From positions 1 to 33,233 of the forward strand of contig RDXZ01000030.1 of the NCBI GenBank assembly GCA_004293265.1: a DNA stretch of 33,233 bases, written 5' to 3'. Position numbers and translations under genes: made by a program. The notes beneath the pieces are model-generated. The model saw only the letters and a list, made by a program, of their open reading frames with translations. It was not told the origin of the DNA and did no database searches. This DNA is from Bacteroidota bacterium. Lineage in GTDB: Bacteria; Bacteroidota; Bacteroidia; Cytophagales; Microscillaceae. Of this stretch, positions 7,696 to 15,342 are shown one piece after another (position 1 is the stretch's first letter; each line of letters opens with the position of its first letter).

Positions 7696-10620
7696 TTATT
7701 TTTTCTTATTTTTTCTTATGTTTTTTAATTTTAATTTTTTATGAATATCAGTAGAAACCATATCTTCCAGCCAAAAAATTTCTTCTTCGTCTTTTTTTTC
7801 TCTATGTTTTGGTACTAAATTGCCATCTTTGATGATATTAATCTCACCTACATTTATTTCCGTAGGATTTTCTGTAAAATCAAGCAATTTATCGTTGTTA
7901 ATACTTTCGATATACAAACGCAATAAATGAGAAGCATTATCACTTCTTTGTTCGTTTGGGCTATTTTTTGGTTCTTTTTTATAACTCAAATTTTGGCTCA
8001 AAATATACAAACGATAAACAGGTCTTGTAAAAGCCACATACAACATATTCATACTTTCTAAAAAAGATTTTTCTTTTTCTGATTCGTATTGTGCCGCGAT
8101 ATGTGGAAAAGTATCTGCCAATTTTTTATTATAATAAACCAAAGACGCAGACAATTTTTTTTGCTCTCCTTTTGATTCAAAACATACATCATTTTCCTCT
8201 AAATCAACCCAAAAAGTCGAGTCGTGTTTAGGATATAAAGCCCAAGAAACAAAAGGCATTATCACAATCGGATATTCTAACCCTTTTGATTTGTGAATAG
8301 TAGTAATAATTACCGCATCATTAGAAGCACCTGCATTGATACTTAGCGAACTTTGTTTTTTGTCCCAATATTCTATAAAATCGCCCAAAGTAGCCTGTTT
8401 TTGTTGATTAAATTGCAATAAAACATCTAAAAAACGAAATAAATATTCTAATCGAGGTTGGTTTTCTAATAATCCAAAAATACCGATTAGTTTTTCAACC
8501 AATTCGTATAAATTTAAGGTAGCTAATTTAATAAAATTAAGTTCATAACCTTCTTCTCTAAATTTATCATAAAAAGCCAAAATAGATTTTTCAGTAATTT
8601 CACCAATCAAATTATTTTCCTCTGGATTGGGAATATGTTTTTTGACAATTTTATAAAACCAAGATAAAGCAATATGTTTTGACATTTTGTCATCAGGGCG
8701 GTGCAAAACTTTTAACATCGAAACCAAAAAAACGACTTTATCATCATTACTCAATAAAAGTGCTTCTGCTGATACGATATTGATGCCTTTTTCTTTTAAA
8801 AAAACTGCTAAACTACTTCCTTCTTTATTTTTTCGGACTAAAAGTGTAATATCTCCTAAGTTCCAACCTTCGTTTTTGAGGTTTACAATAATTTCATAAG
8901 TTCGGTTGAGAGCCTCCAAAGAGTATTCTTCTTTGTTTTTTCCTTCCAAAAATTGAACTTCTACGCGTCCTCCTAACATATCATTTCTTTCAGGGAATTT
9001 TTGTGCAAAGCCCTCATCATATACTTTTGGAAAGAGTGAATACATCGTTCCAAATTCTGTTTTTTTCAATCTTTCAAAAAAATCGTTATTAAATTCGATA
9101 ATTTCTTTGGTACTTCTATAATTTGAATTAAGATTTTCAGGCGTATAATATTGTTTCAAAGTATCATATCTATCTTCTGAAAATTCGCTGTTGTTTTTAT
9201 CAGCAAATTTTGCCAAATTTTCAAAATCTCCATTATATAAATAAACCAATTGCTCCATTTCGCCGCCTCGCCAACGATAAATCGCTTGTTTGGCATCTCC
9301 AACAATCAAATTAAAATTACCTTCGCTCAATCCGTTTTCGACCAAAGGCAATAAATTATGCCATTGTAAAATAGAAGTATCTTGAAATTCATCTATTAAT
9401 ATATGGTTATATTTTTCGCCCACGCGCTCATATATATAAGGCACAGGCTCGGTGGCGATAATTTCTGCAATTTTTTTAGTCGAATCAGAAATATGAATGG
9501 CATTGTTTTCTCTTTTTATTTCTTCTAATTCTTTTTCAATTTCTTTCAAAAGAGCTAGTTTTGGTAAATTTTCATCAATCAATTCATACAAATAAAATCG
9601 TTGTTTTTTTTCGCCTGTTCTTGTTTCTTCGATGTCTGCTACGATTTGTCTAATATCATTTTTGATAAAATCGATAGCACCTGAAAAATCTGTGGCTCCT
9701 TTTTTGAGTGTTTTGGGAGTCCATTGGTCGCTTTCTATCATATTCAAAGCCCTATTTATTCCATCTCCTGCAAAAACTTTATCAATTTTATCAATACATT
9801 TTTTAAAATAATTGGGAATATCCGAATTAGAAAAAGCAGTGTGAGGAATTTGTTGTAAATCAATTTTTTCGATTCCTTTTTTGGCTAAGTTTTGTATTTT
9901 TTTTTCAGTATCTTTCACATAAGATTTGATATGTTTTCTTAAATTTTCAAAATCTTCTATTTCAAACAACATCAAAGTTTGTAAAGATTGATAAGCTTTT
10001 TCGTTGGATAGTTGTCGTGCTACCTTGACCAATTCTTCTCCAATAGTTGCCCAATCTTTTCCTTCTCCGATTTTTTCTTTTATCCAACCCATCACAAAAT
10101 CAGAAACGATTTTATTTTGTTCTTGTCCAATTTTTTCTAAAACTCTGTCTGTGGCATTTTTGACTAATGTTTCGTGGTCGAGTTCGATTTCATAGTTATA
10201 AGGTAGTTCTAATTCTCTTGTAAAAGCGTTGGTAACTTTATTGACAAATTTATCGATAGTGCTTACTGAAAAATCTGCATAATTATATAATATTTTTCCG
10301 AATATTTTAGTGGCTCTTTCTCTTAATTTTTCTTTATCTTGGTTCAGTTCGTTGGCGATTTGGCTGAGTTTATCTTCACTTTTTTTGCGTGTATTTTCTT
10401 CTAATTTATCAGGATAAGCAAAACTAAACAAATCTTTTACAATTCGTTCTTTCATTTCGTTGGTTGCGTCATTCGTAAAAGTAATAGCCAAAATATGTCT
10501 AAAATAATCAGCACTATCTTTGACGAGTGCTAATTTTAGGTATTCTTTTGTGAGCGTATAGGTTTTTCCAGAGCCTGCTGAAGAACTATAAATTTTGAAA
10601 AGTGGATTTTTTTTTTGCAT
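7696..10620 (-). CDS. UvrD/RecB (AddA-like) superfamily 1 helicase lacking the C-terminal nuclease
   Basis: This is an SF1A DNA helicase of the RecB/AddA type. Walker A is at residues 12-20 (SSSAGSGKT), Walker B at about 408-412 (ILIDEFQDTS, Asp410-Glu411), GDAKQAIYRWRGG is motif III, TTIHKSKGLEYPIVIMPF is motif V and MLYVAFTRPVYRLYIL is motif VI. AddA and RecB proteins normally continue for 200-300 residues into a PD-(D/E)XK nuclease. Here the chain ends about 95 residues after motif VI in a Lys-rich tail, and no nuclease motif is visible. The next gene starts 18 bp on, so no detached nuclease exon is present. No AddB is in the window. A partner nuclease elsewhere, or a truncation, are both possible. 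A promoter lies at 10644-10674. Confidence 0.9.
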   Translation of the reverse strand: MQKKNPLFKIYSSSAGSGKTYTLTKEYLKLALVKDSADYFRHILAITFTNDATNEMKERIVKDLFSFAYPDKLEENTRKKSEDKLSQIANELNQDKEKLRERATKIFGKILYNYADFSVSTIDKFVNKVTNAFTRELELPYNYEIELDHETLVKNATDRVLEKIGQEQNKIVSDFVMGWIKEKIGEGKDWATIGEELVKVARQLSNEKAYQSLQTLMLFEIEDFENLRKHIKSYVKDTEKKIQNLAKKGIEKIDLQQIPHTAFSNSDIPNYFKKCIDKIDKVFAGDGINRALNMIESDQWTPKTLKKGATDFSGAIDFIKNDIRQIVADIEETRTGEKKQRFYLYELIDENLPKLALLKEIEKELEEIKRENNAIHISDSTKKIAEIIATEPVPYIYERVGEKYNHILIDEFQDTSILQWHNLLPLVENGLSEGNFNLIVGDAKQAIYRWRGGEMEQLVYLYNGDFENLAKFADKNNSEFSEDRYDTLKQYYTPENLNSNYRSTKEIIEFNNDFFERLKKTEFGTMYSLFPKVYDEGFAQKFPERNDMLGGRVEVQFLEGKNKEEYSLEALNRTYEIIVNLKNEGWNLGDITLLVRKNKEGSSLAVFLKEKGINIVSAEALLLSNDDKVVFLVSMLKVLHRPDDKMSKHIALSWFYKIVKKHIPNPEENNLIGEITEKSILAFYDKFREEGYELNFIKLATLNLYELVEKLIGIFGLLENQPRLEYLFRFLDVLLQFNQQKQATLGDFIEYWDKKQSSLSINAGASNDAVIITTIHKSKGLEYPIVIMPFVSWALYPKHDSTFWVDLEENDVCFESKGEQKKLSASLVYYNKKLADTFPHIAAQYESEKEKSFLESMNMLYVAFTRPVYRLYILSQNLSYKKEPKNSPNEQRSDNASHLLRLYIESINNDKLLDFTENPTEINVGEINIIKDGNLVPKHREKKDEEEIFWLEDMVSTDIHKKLKLKNIRKNKKK

Positions 10621-10643
10621 TTTTGATAAATGATATTAAAAAG

Positions 10644-10674
10644 CAAAATTAAGCATTTTTTTTTATAAATCCAA
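10644..10674 (-). promoter_or_regulatory. Promoter of the helicase operon
   Basis: On the minus strand, TTG (10674-10672), a 20-bp spacer and TAATTTTG (10651-10644) fit the Bacteroidota consensus, placing transcription start about 15 nt before the ATG at 10620. Confidence 0.65.
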
Positions 10675-10830
10675 AAAAAAATAAAATGATAATAAACTTT
10701 GTTTTGTGATTGTGAGAAGTTTTTTAGAATGATAAGATAAACTAAAATCAAAAAATAGTTTAAAAAAATGTTATTTTATACATTATTTGTCTAAAAAACG
10801 TTATTTTTGCAAGAAAAATAATTTAAAATA

Positions 10831-11241
10831 ATGATAACAACTTTTTTGTTGATTTTCCAACTTACTTTTTCGTTTTTTGAAGATACAGAAAAAATGTGGA
10901 AAATTTTGATGAGCGTCAAATATAAATATTATAAAGATGCTTATATTCCACAATTTACTGAGGACATCAAAGCGTATGATGGGAAAATTATCACACTCAA
11001 AGGATATATTTACCCCTTAGAAGAAGCCTCAAAACATAGTATTTTTATGCTTTCTTATTATCCTGTCAGTATGTGTTTTTTTTGTGGAGGTGCAGGTCCC
11101 GAATCTGTCATTGAAGTCAATGCCAAAACTCCTATCACACACAGTTCGAAACCTGTTACTATCAAAGGCAAATTAAAACTAAATAAAGTAGATAGAGAAA
11201 GAGTTTTTTATATTTTATTGAGTTCTGAATTAGTACAATGA
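10831..11241 (+). CDS. DUF3299-like exported protein
   Basis: This 136-residue protein has a hydrophobic N-terminus (MITTFLLIFQLTFSFF) that may be a signal peptide or anchor. The core pattern YDGKIITLKGYIYPLE, then MLSYYPVSMCFFCGGAGPES, then ITIKGKLKLN resembles DUF3299, a family of small periplasmic proteins. The CFFCGGAGPE motif, with two closely spaced Cys residues, suggests a metal or disulfide site. It overlaps lipB by 4 bp (ATGA), so the two are translationally coupled. Confidence 0.7.
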   Translation: MITTFLLIFQLTFSFFEDTEKMWKILMSVKYKYYKDAYIPQFTEDIKAYDGKIITLKGYIYPLEEASKHSIFMLSYYPVSMCFFCGGAGPESVIEVNAKTPITHSSKPVTIKGKLKLNKVDRERVFYILLSSELVQ

Positions 11242-11912
11242 AAAATAATACATTGATTTTCAAAGATTTATATCAAACAAAATATGAAACTTCATTGATT
11301 TATCAAACCGAATTATTTGATAAATTAGTGGAAAATAAATTAGCAGCAAATCCAAAAAACATTCCTCATCATTTAGTTTTTTGTGAACATTTCCCTGTTT
11401 TTACCTTAGGAAAAAGTGGAAAAATGGATAATTTATTGCTTTCAACACTTGAATTAAAACAGAAAAATATTGATTTTTTTCAAACCAATCGAGGTGGTGA
11501 TATTACGTTTCATGGTTTGGGACAATTGACTATTTATCCTATTTTTGATTTAGAAAAATTAAACATTTCTTTGAGAGAATATATTTTTAAATTGGAAAAA
11601 TTTATCATTCAATTTATTCAAAAATATGATTTGAAAGGTGAAAGAATCGAAAACCAAGCAGGAGTTTGGATAGAAAAAAATAAAAAAATTTGTGCTATTG
11701 GCGTAAAAAGTAGTCGTATGATAACAATGCACGGTTTAGGTTTTAATATCAATACTGATTTAAGTTATTTTGATTTTATTAATCCTTGTGGTTTTGAAGA
11801 TAAATATGTGTGTAGTATTGCTTCTGAAACAAACAAAAATATTGATTTTGAACAAATAAAAAAAGAAATATTAGTTGATTTTTTAGATTTTTTTGGTTTG
11901 GATTTAATCTAA
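11238..11912 (+). CDS. lipB: Octanoyltransferase LipB
   Basis: LipB transfers the octanoyl chain from octanoyl-ACP to lipoyl domains, the first step of endogenous lipoate synthesis. The family signature is complete: RGGDITFHGLGQLTIYP at residues 85-101, AIGVKSSR with the catalytic Lys157, and the NPCGF motif with catalytic Cys184. At 224 residues it is of normal length. The ATG lies inside the upstream DUF3299-like gene (ATGA overlap), which fixes the start. No lipA is in the window. Confidence 0.95.
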   Translation: MKNNTLIFKDLYQTKYETSLIYQTELFDKLVENKLAANPKNIPHHLVFCEHFPVFTLGKSGKMDNLLLSTLELKQKNIDFFQTNRGGDITFHGLGQLTIYPIFDLEKLNISLREYIFKLEKFIIQFIQKYDLKGERIENQAGVWIEKNKKICAIGVKSSRMITMHGLGFNINTDLSYFDFINPCGFEDKYVCSIASETNKNIDFEQIKKEILVDFLDFFGLDLI

Positions 11913-12239
11913 ATTAACGAGAGTGTAGCATAACAATCGTCTGAAAAAATTGTGTGATTTTTTAATTTGAAATAATAGTTTATACCATAGTTTACGAAAG
12001 TCTGACAATGATTTCAAATTACCATTCAAAAATATTTTAATAAAAATAACTTTTATTTATAAATCATTGAAAATGAACTAATTATAAATAAAAAACAGCT
12101 TAAAATCACGTTATTTTATTAAAATTAAACTAAAAAAAATACTAAAAAAATTTAAAAAATAAATATAAGGCAAAAAAATTGTAATAATATAAAAAAAAAT
12201 TCGTACTTTTACATATTAAAACCTATTATTTTTTTTATT
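11913..12239. other. 327-bp intergenic region with short inverted repeats
   Basis: No gene is visible. It holds an 11-bp inverted repeat (TAATTTGAAAT 11963-11973 with its complement 12011-12021), a perfect 12-bp inverted repeat (12051-12062 with 12082-12093), and the probable cyclase promoter at its right end. There is no strong terminator for lipB. Confidence 0.5.
12179..12211 (+). promoter_or_regulatory. Probable promoter of the LRR adenylate cyclase
   Basis: TTG at 12179-12181 and TACTTTTA at 12204-12211 resemble the Bacteroidota promoter, with a slightly long 22-bp spacer. The start site would be about 20 nt before the TTG start codon at 12240. Confidence 0.45.
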
Positions 12240-14219
12240 TTGATACGCTCACTTATTTTTTTGACCTTTTTGGCTGTAGTAGGATTGGCAAAAGTAATCG
12301 CTCAACCTAACGCAAAAACTTATTATTCTATCGAATCAGCTAACTCTGTGTCTTTAGATAAAGTTACAAAATTAGATTTGAGTTCACAAGATTTGTCAGA
12401 AGTGCCTGAAGAAATTACAAAATTTTATAATCTTCAATATCTTTCTGTGCAAAACAACCAAATAAAATCTCTTCCAACGTTTATCAAAAAACTACAAAAA
12501 TTAGAAATTTTAGATTTAGATTCTAATTATTTTGCTCGATTGCCCGCAGAATTAGGTGATTTGACTAATTTACAAGAACTTTCTATGGATAATAACGAAC
12601 TTAAAAGTTTGCCTAAAACACTTGGAAATCTCAAAAATCTCAAAAAATTAAAGGCTTCTTTTAATCAAATTAATCACGTTTTTGATGAATTAGGCGAACT
12701 AACAAACTTGCAAATGTTGGACTTGTCGTTTAATAAACTATCAGATATTCCTGAAAATTTTGGAAAAATGAAAAATTTAACACATTTAAACCTCAAAAAT
12801 AATAAACTAAGTGTGTGGTCAAATGGATTTAACCAAATGACAAATTTGTATAGATTAGAACTTTCTTATAATTTATTAAGCAATATTTCTCCACAAATAA
12901 GCAATTTAAAAAATTTACATCAATTATTTTTATCAAAAAATCAAATCACGCTCATTCCTTCCGAAATGGCAAATATGAATACTTTAGATGATTTGTATTT
13001 AGATGATAATCCAATAAAAAAAATCCCCGAAAATCTATATAATATGCTTATCAAACTCAATAATGCACATTCCGAACAAGTCGCAGATTTGATTGATAAG
13101 TTTAGAGAAGAAAAAGATAGACAACGAGAAACAGCAGAAAGAAACAGAAAAGAGGCTGATTTGCGTACAAAAGTGGCTCAAAGTGAAACTCAAAGAGAAA
13201 AAGCAGAAAAAGAAATTCAACAAGTAGGCAGAGAAAAAGCAGAAGCACAAAGCAAAAGCGAAAAAGCAGAAAAAGAGTTTCAAAAAAGTAACGCTGAAAA
13301 AGCACAAGCAGAAAAAAAATTAGCCCAACAAGCCCAACAAACCCAAGAACTCGAAAACCAAAGAAATATTATATTTTTTACTGCTTTTGCTGTTTTTTTA
13401 CTCGCTGTGGCAGGTTTAATTTGGAGAAATGCCCAACAACAAAAGAAAAATAATAAAATTATTTTGTTACAAAAAGATGAAATTGAAACTGAAAAAGGAA
13501 AATCTGACCAACTTTTATTGAATATTCTCCCCGAAGAAATTGCCAAAGAATTAAAAGAAACAGGCGTTACAGAAGTACGCCATTTTAAATTGGCAACTGT
13601 GATGTTTGCAGATATTAAAGGTTTTTCGTCCTTAGCAATGAAACTTTCTCCGCAAGATTTGATTAAAGAATTAGATTTTTGTTTTTCTACTTTTGATGAA
13701 ATTGTTGCAAAATATAATTTGGAAAGAATAAAAACCATTGGTGATTCCTATATGTGTGCGGGAGGTGTGCCTATTTGTAATGAAAGTAATCCTATTGATA
13801 CCGTTTTAGCCGCTTTACACATACAAGAGTGGATGCTTGACCAAAAAAAAGAAAGAGAAAAAAATGGAGGCGATTATTGGGAGATTCGTTTGGGTATTCA
13901 TACAGGCGATTTGGTGGCGGGTGTGATTGGAAAAACTCGTTTTGCTTATGATATTTGGGGAAATACTGTCAATACTGCTTCACGTATGGAAAGTGGGGGA
14001 GAAGTGGGTAAGGTAAATATCACAGAAATAACCTATGATTATGTCAAAGATTATTTTCAATGTACGCCGAGAGGAAAAATAGAAGCAAAAAATATTGGTT
14101 TGATAGAAACCTATTTTGTCAATCGTTTGTTACCAAAATACTCAAAAGATGAATATGGATTGGAAGCAAATCAAACTTTTTTAGATATTTTGAAAGAAAA
14201 ATATAAAAATGGAATCTAA
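12240..14219 (+). CDS. Leucine-rich-repeat membrane adenylate cyclase (class III)
   Basis: Domains in order: signal peptide (1-21, ending VIAQ), eight or more LRRs of about 23 residues (about 40-265, NLQYLSVQNNQIKSLP type), a charged coiled coil (about 275-373), one membrane helix (about 376-396), then a class III cyclase domain (about 450-635). The cyclase is intact. Metal-binding Asp458 (FADIKGF) and Asp502 (TIGDSYM), adenine-selecting Lys498 and Asp571 (YDIWG), and transition-state Asn578 and Arg582 (NTVNTASR) are all present, predicting cAMP from ATP. The LRRs should lie outside the inner membrane and the cyclase inside. The only plausible start is TTG at 12240, because no ATG occurs in frame before residue ~108 and the signal peptide begins here. 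Confidence 0.9.
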   Translation: MIRSLIFLTFLAVVGLAKVIAQPNAKTYYSIESANSVSLDKVTKLDLSSQDLSEVPEEITKFYNLQYLSVQNNQIKSLPTFIKKLQKLEILDLDSNYFARLPAELGDLTNLQELSMDNNELKSLPKTLGNLKNLKKLKASFNQINHVFDELGELTNLQMLDLSFNKLSDIPENFGKMKNLTHLNLKNNKLSVWSNGFNQMTNLYRLELSYNLLSNISPQISNLKNLHQLFLSKNQITLIPSEMANMNTLDDLYLDDNPIKKIPENLYNMLIKLNNAHSEQVADLIDKFREEKDRQRETAERNRKEADLRTKVAQSETQREKAEKEIQQVGREKAEAQSKSEKAEKEFQKSNAEKAQAEKKLAQQAQQTQELENQRNIIFFTAFAVFLLAVAGLIWRNAQQQKKNNKIILLQKDEIETEKGKSDQLLLNILPEEIAKELKETGVTEVRHFKLATVMFADIKGFSSLAMKLSPQDLIKELDFCFSTFDEIVAKYNLERIKTIGDSYMCAGGVPICNESNPIDTVLAALHIQEWMLDQKKEREKNGGDYWEIRLGIHTGDLVAGVIGKTRFAYDIWGNTVNTASRMESGGEVGKVNITEITYDYVKDYFQCTPRGKIEAKNIGLIETYFVNRLLPKYSKDEYGLEANQTFLDILKEKYKNGI

Positions 14220-14335
14220 TTTTTTTTTTATTAAATATTTTTTTTACTTTTCTTAAATAATTCTAAAATATAAAACTTTTTATAAATTTCTATTGTTAAT
14301 AGTTAAAAATATTATCATTAATTTACTATAAAAAT

Positions 14336-15208
14336 ATGCAAACTCACGTTTCAGAAGACGAATTATTGGCACAATACATAGACGAAGTTACGGGAGAAAT
14401 TATCTATCCATCAAGTGACGGACAACCTATGGCAGAAACTACTGAACATTTCGAACATATTATCACGATAGAAGGTAATTTACAATCTTTATTTGCTAAC
14501 AGAACAGATGTTTTTGTGGCAGGAGATTTATTATGGTATCCCGAACAAGGTAAACCATATATATGCTGCGCCCCTGATACAATGGTTGTTTTTGGACGAC
14601 CAAAAGGACATCGGGATAGTTATGAACAATGGAATGAAGAAAATATTGCTCCTGCAGTAGTTTTTGAAATTGTTTCTAAATCTAATTCTGTAACAGATAT
14701 GATGGATAAATTTTTATTTTATGAAAAATATGGCGTGCAAGAATATTATGTGTACGCTCATTTGAAAAATAAATTTTATGCTTGGGTAAAAGATAACAAT
14801 AGTTTGCGGAGTGTTCTGGTTATGCCAACTTTCACAAGTCCATTGTTGGGAGTAACTTTTGAAATAATGCAAGGTTCAAAGTTAAAAATGTATAATCCAA
14901 ATGGCGTGCAATTTCTTACTTTTGTAGAAAATATGCAAGAAAAAGAAAGATTAAAAAAAGCCTTAGAAGAAGAAAAAGCAAGAGCCGAAGAAGCAGAATC
15001 GATTTTGGAGGCAGAAAAAGCGAGAGCCGAAGAAGCAGAAGCGGTTTTGGAAGAAGAAAAAGCGAGAGCCGAAGAAGCAGAAGCGGTTTTAGAAGAAGAA
15101 AAAGCAAGAGCCGAAGAAGCAGAAGCAAGAGCCAAAAAAAATGAGGAAGAGATTTTGTTACTCAAAAAACTTCTACAAGAAAAAGGTTTTAATCTTTTTA
15201 ATGACTAA
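14336..15208 (+). CDS. Uma2 (DUF820) family protein with coiled-coil tail
   Basis: Residues 1-200 match the Uma2/DUF820 fold, a PD-(D/E)XK nuclease-like family of unknown function. The core motifs are APDTMVVFG, with the Asp expected at the active site, and VVFEIVSKSNS, the position of the usual E-V-x-S strand. FYEKYGVQEYYVY is the typical helix-strand that follows. The canonical Lys after the Glu is shifted (SKSN), so catalysis is uncertain. Residues about 205-280 form a highly charged coiled coil built from 14-residue repeats. There is no signal peptide. It stands alone, with no visible terminator from the cyclase gene upstream. Confidence 0.85.
   Translation: MQTHVSEDELLAQYIDEVTGEIIYPSSDGQPMAETTEHFEHIITIEGNLQSLFANRTDVFVAGDLLWYPEQGKPYICCAPDTMVVFGRPKGHRDSYEQWNEENIAPAVVFEIVSKSNSVTDMMDKFLFYEKYGVQEYYVYAHLKNKFYAWVKDNNSLRSVLVMPTFTSPLLGVTFEIMQGSKLKMYNPNGVQFLTFVENMQEKERLKKALEEEKARAEEAESILEAEKARAEEAEAVLEEEKARAEEAEAVLEEEKARAEEAEARAKKNEEEILLLKKLLQEKGFNLFND
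14966..15133 (+). repeat. 42-bp tandem repeat, four units, encoding EEEKARAEEAEAVL
   Basis: Units lie at 14966-15007, 15008-15049, 15050-15091 and 15092-15133. They differ by only a few bases, so the array expanded recently. Each adds 14 residues (two heptads), keeping both frame and coiled-coil register. Confidence 0.92.
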
Positions 15209-15233
15209 AATAAAAATAAAATTCTAAACTATT

Positions 15234-15305
15234 TTGCCGTTGTCTGCGTCTTTATAGGTAATTCTTATTCTAAAGAATAGCCTTTTAAGACGCAAGCAAC
15301 GGCAA
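15234..15305. repeat. 72-bp long hairpin between the Uma2 gene and the DUF3352-like gene
   Basis: Outer arms of 19 bp (15234-15252 and 15287-15305) pair with two mismatches in the middle, and an inner stem (GGTAATTCTT near 15256 with AAGAATAGCC near 15273) continues it. It lies 26 bp after the Uma2 stop. There is no T-tract, so it is not a canonical terminator. Confidence 0.75.
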
Positions 15306-15342
15306 TAATATCTATAAAAAGAAGTAAAAATAATAACACAAA

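Noticed and set aside
13035-13738. Minus-strand frames rich in Phe and Ser opposite the LRR cyclase coiled coil
   Set aside because: They are shadows of Lys/Glu/Ala-rich codons on the coding strand.
14966-15133. Repeat array considered as CRISPR
   Set aside because: Units are contiguous, in frame and coding, with no spacers.
14776-15165. Minus-strand repeat protein (SSSALAFSSSKTA)
   Set aside because: It is the antisense reading of the 42-bp repeat in the Uma2 gene.
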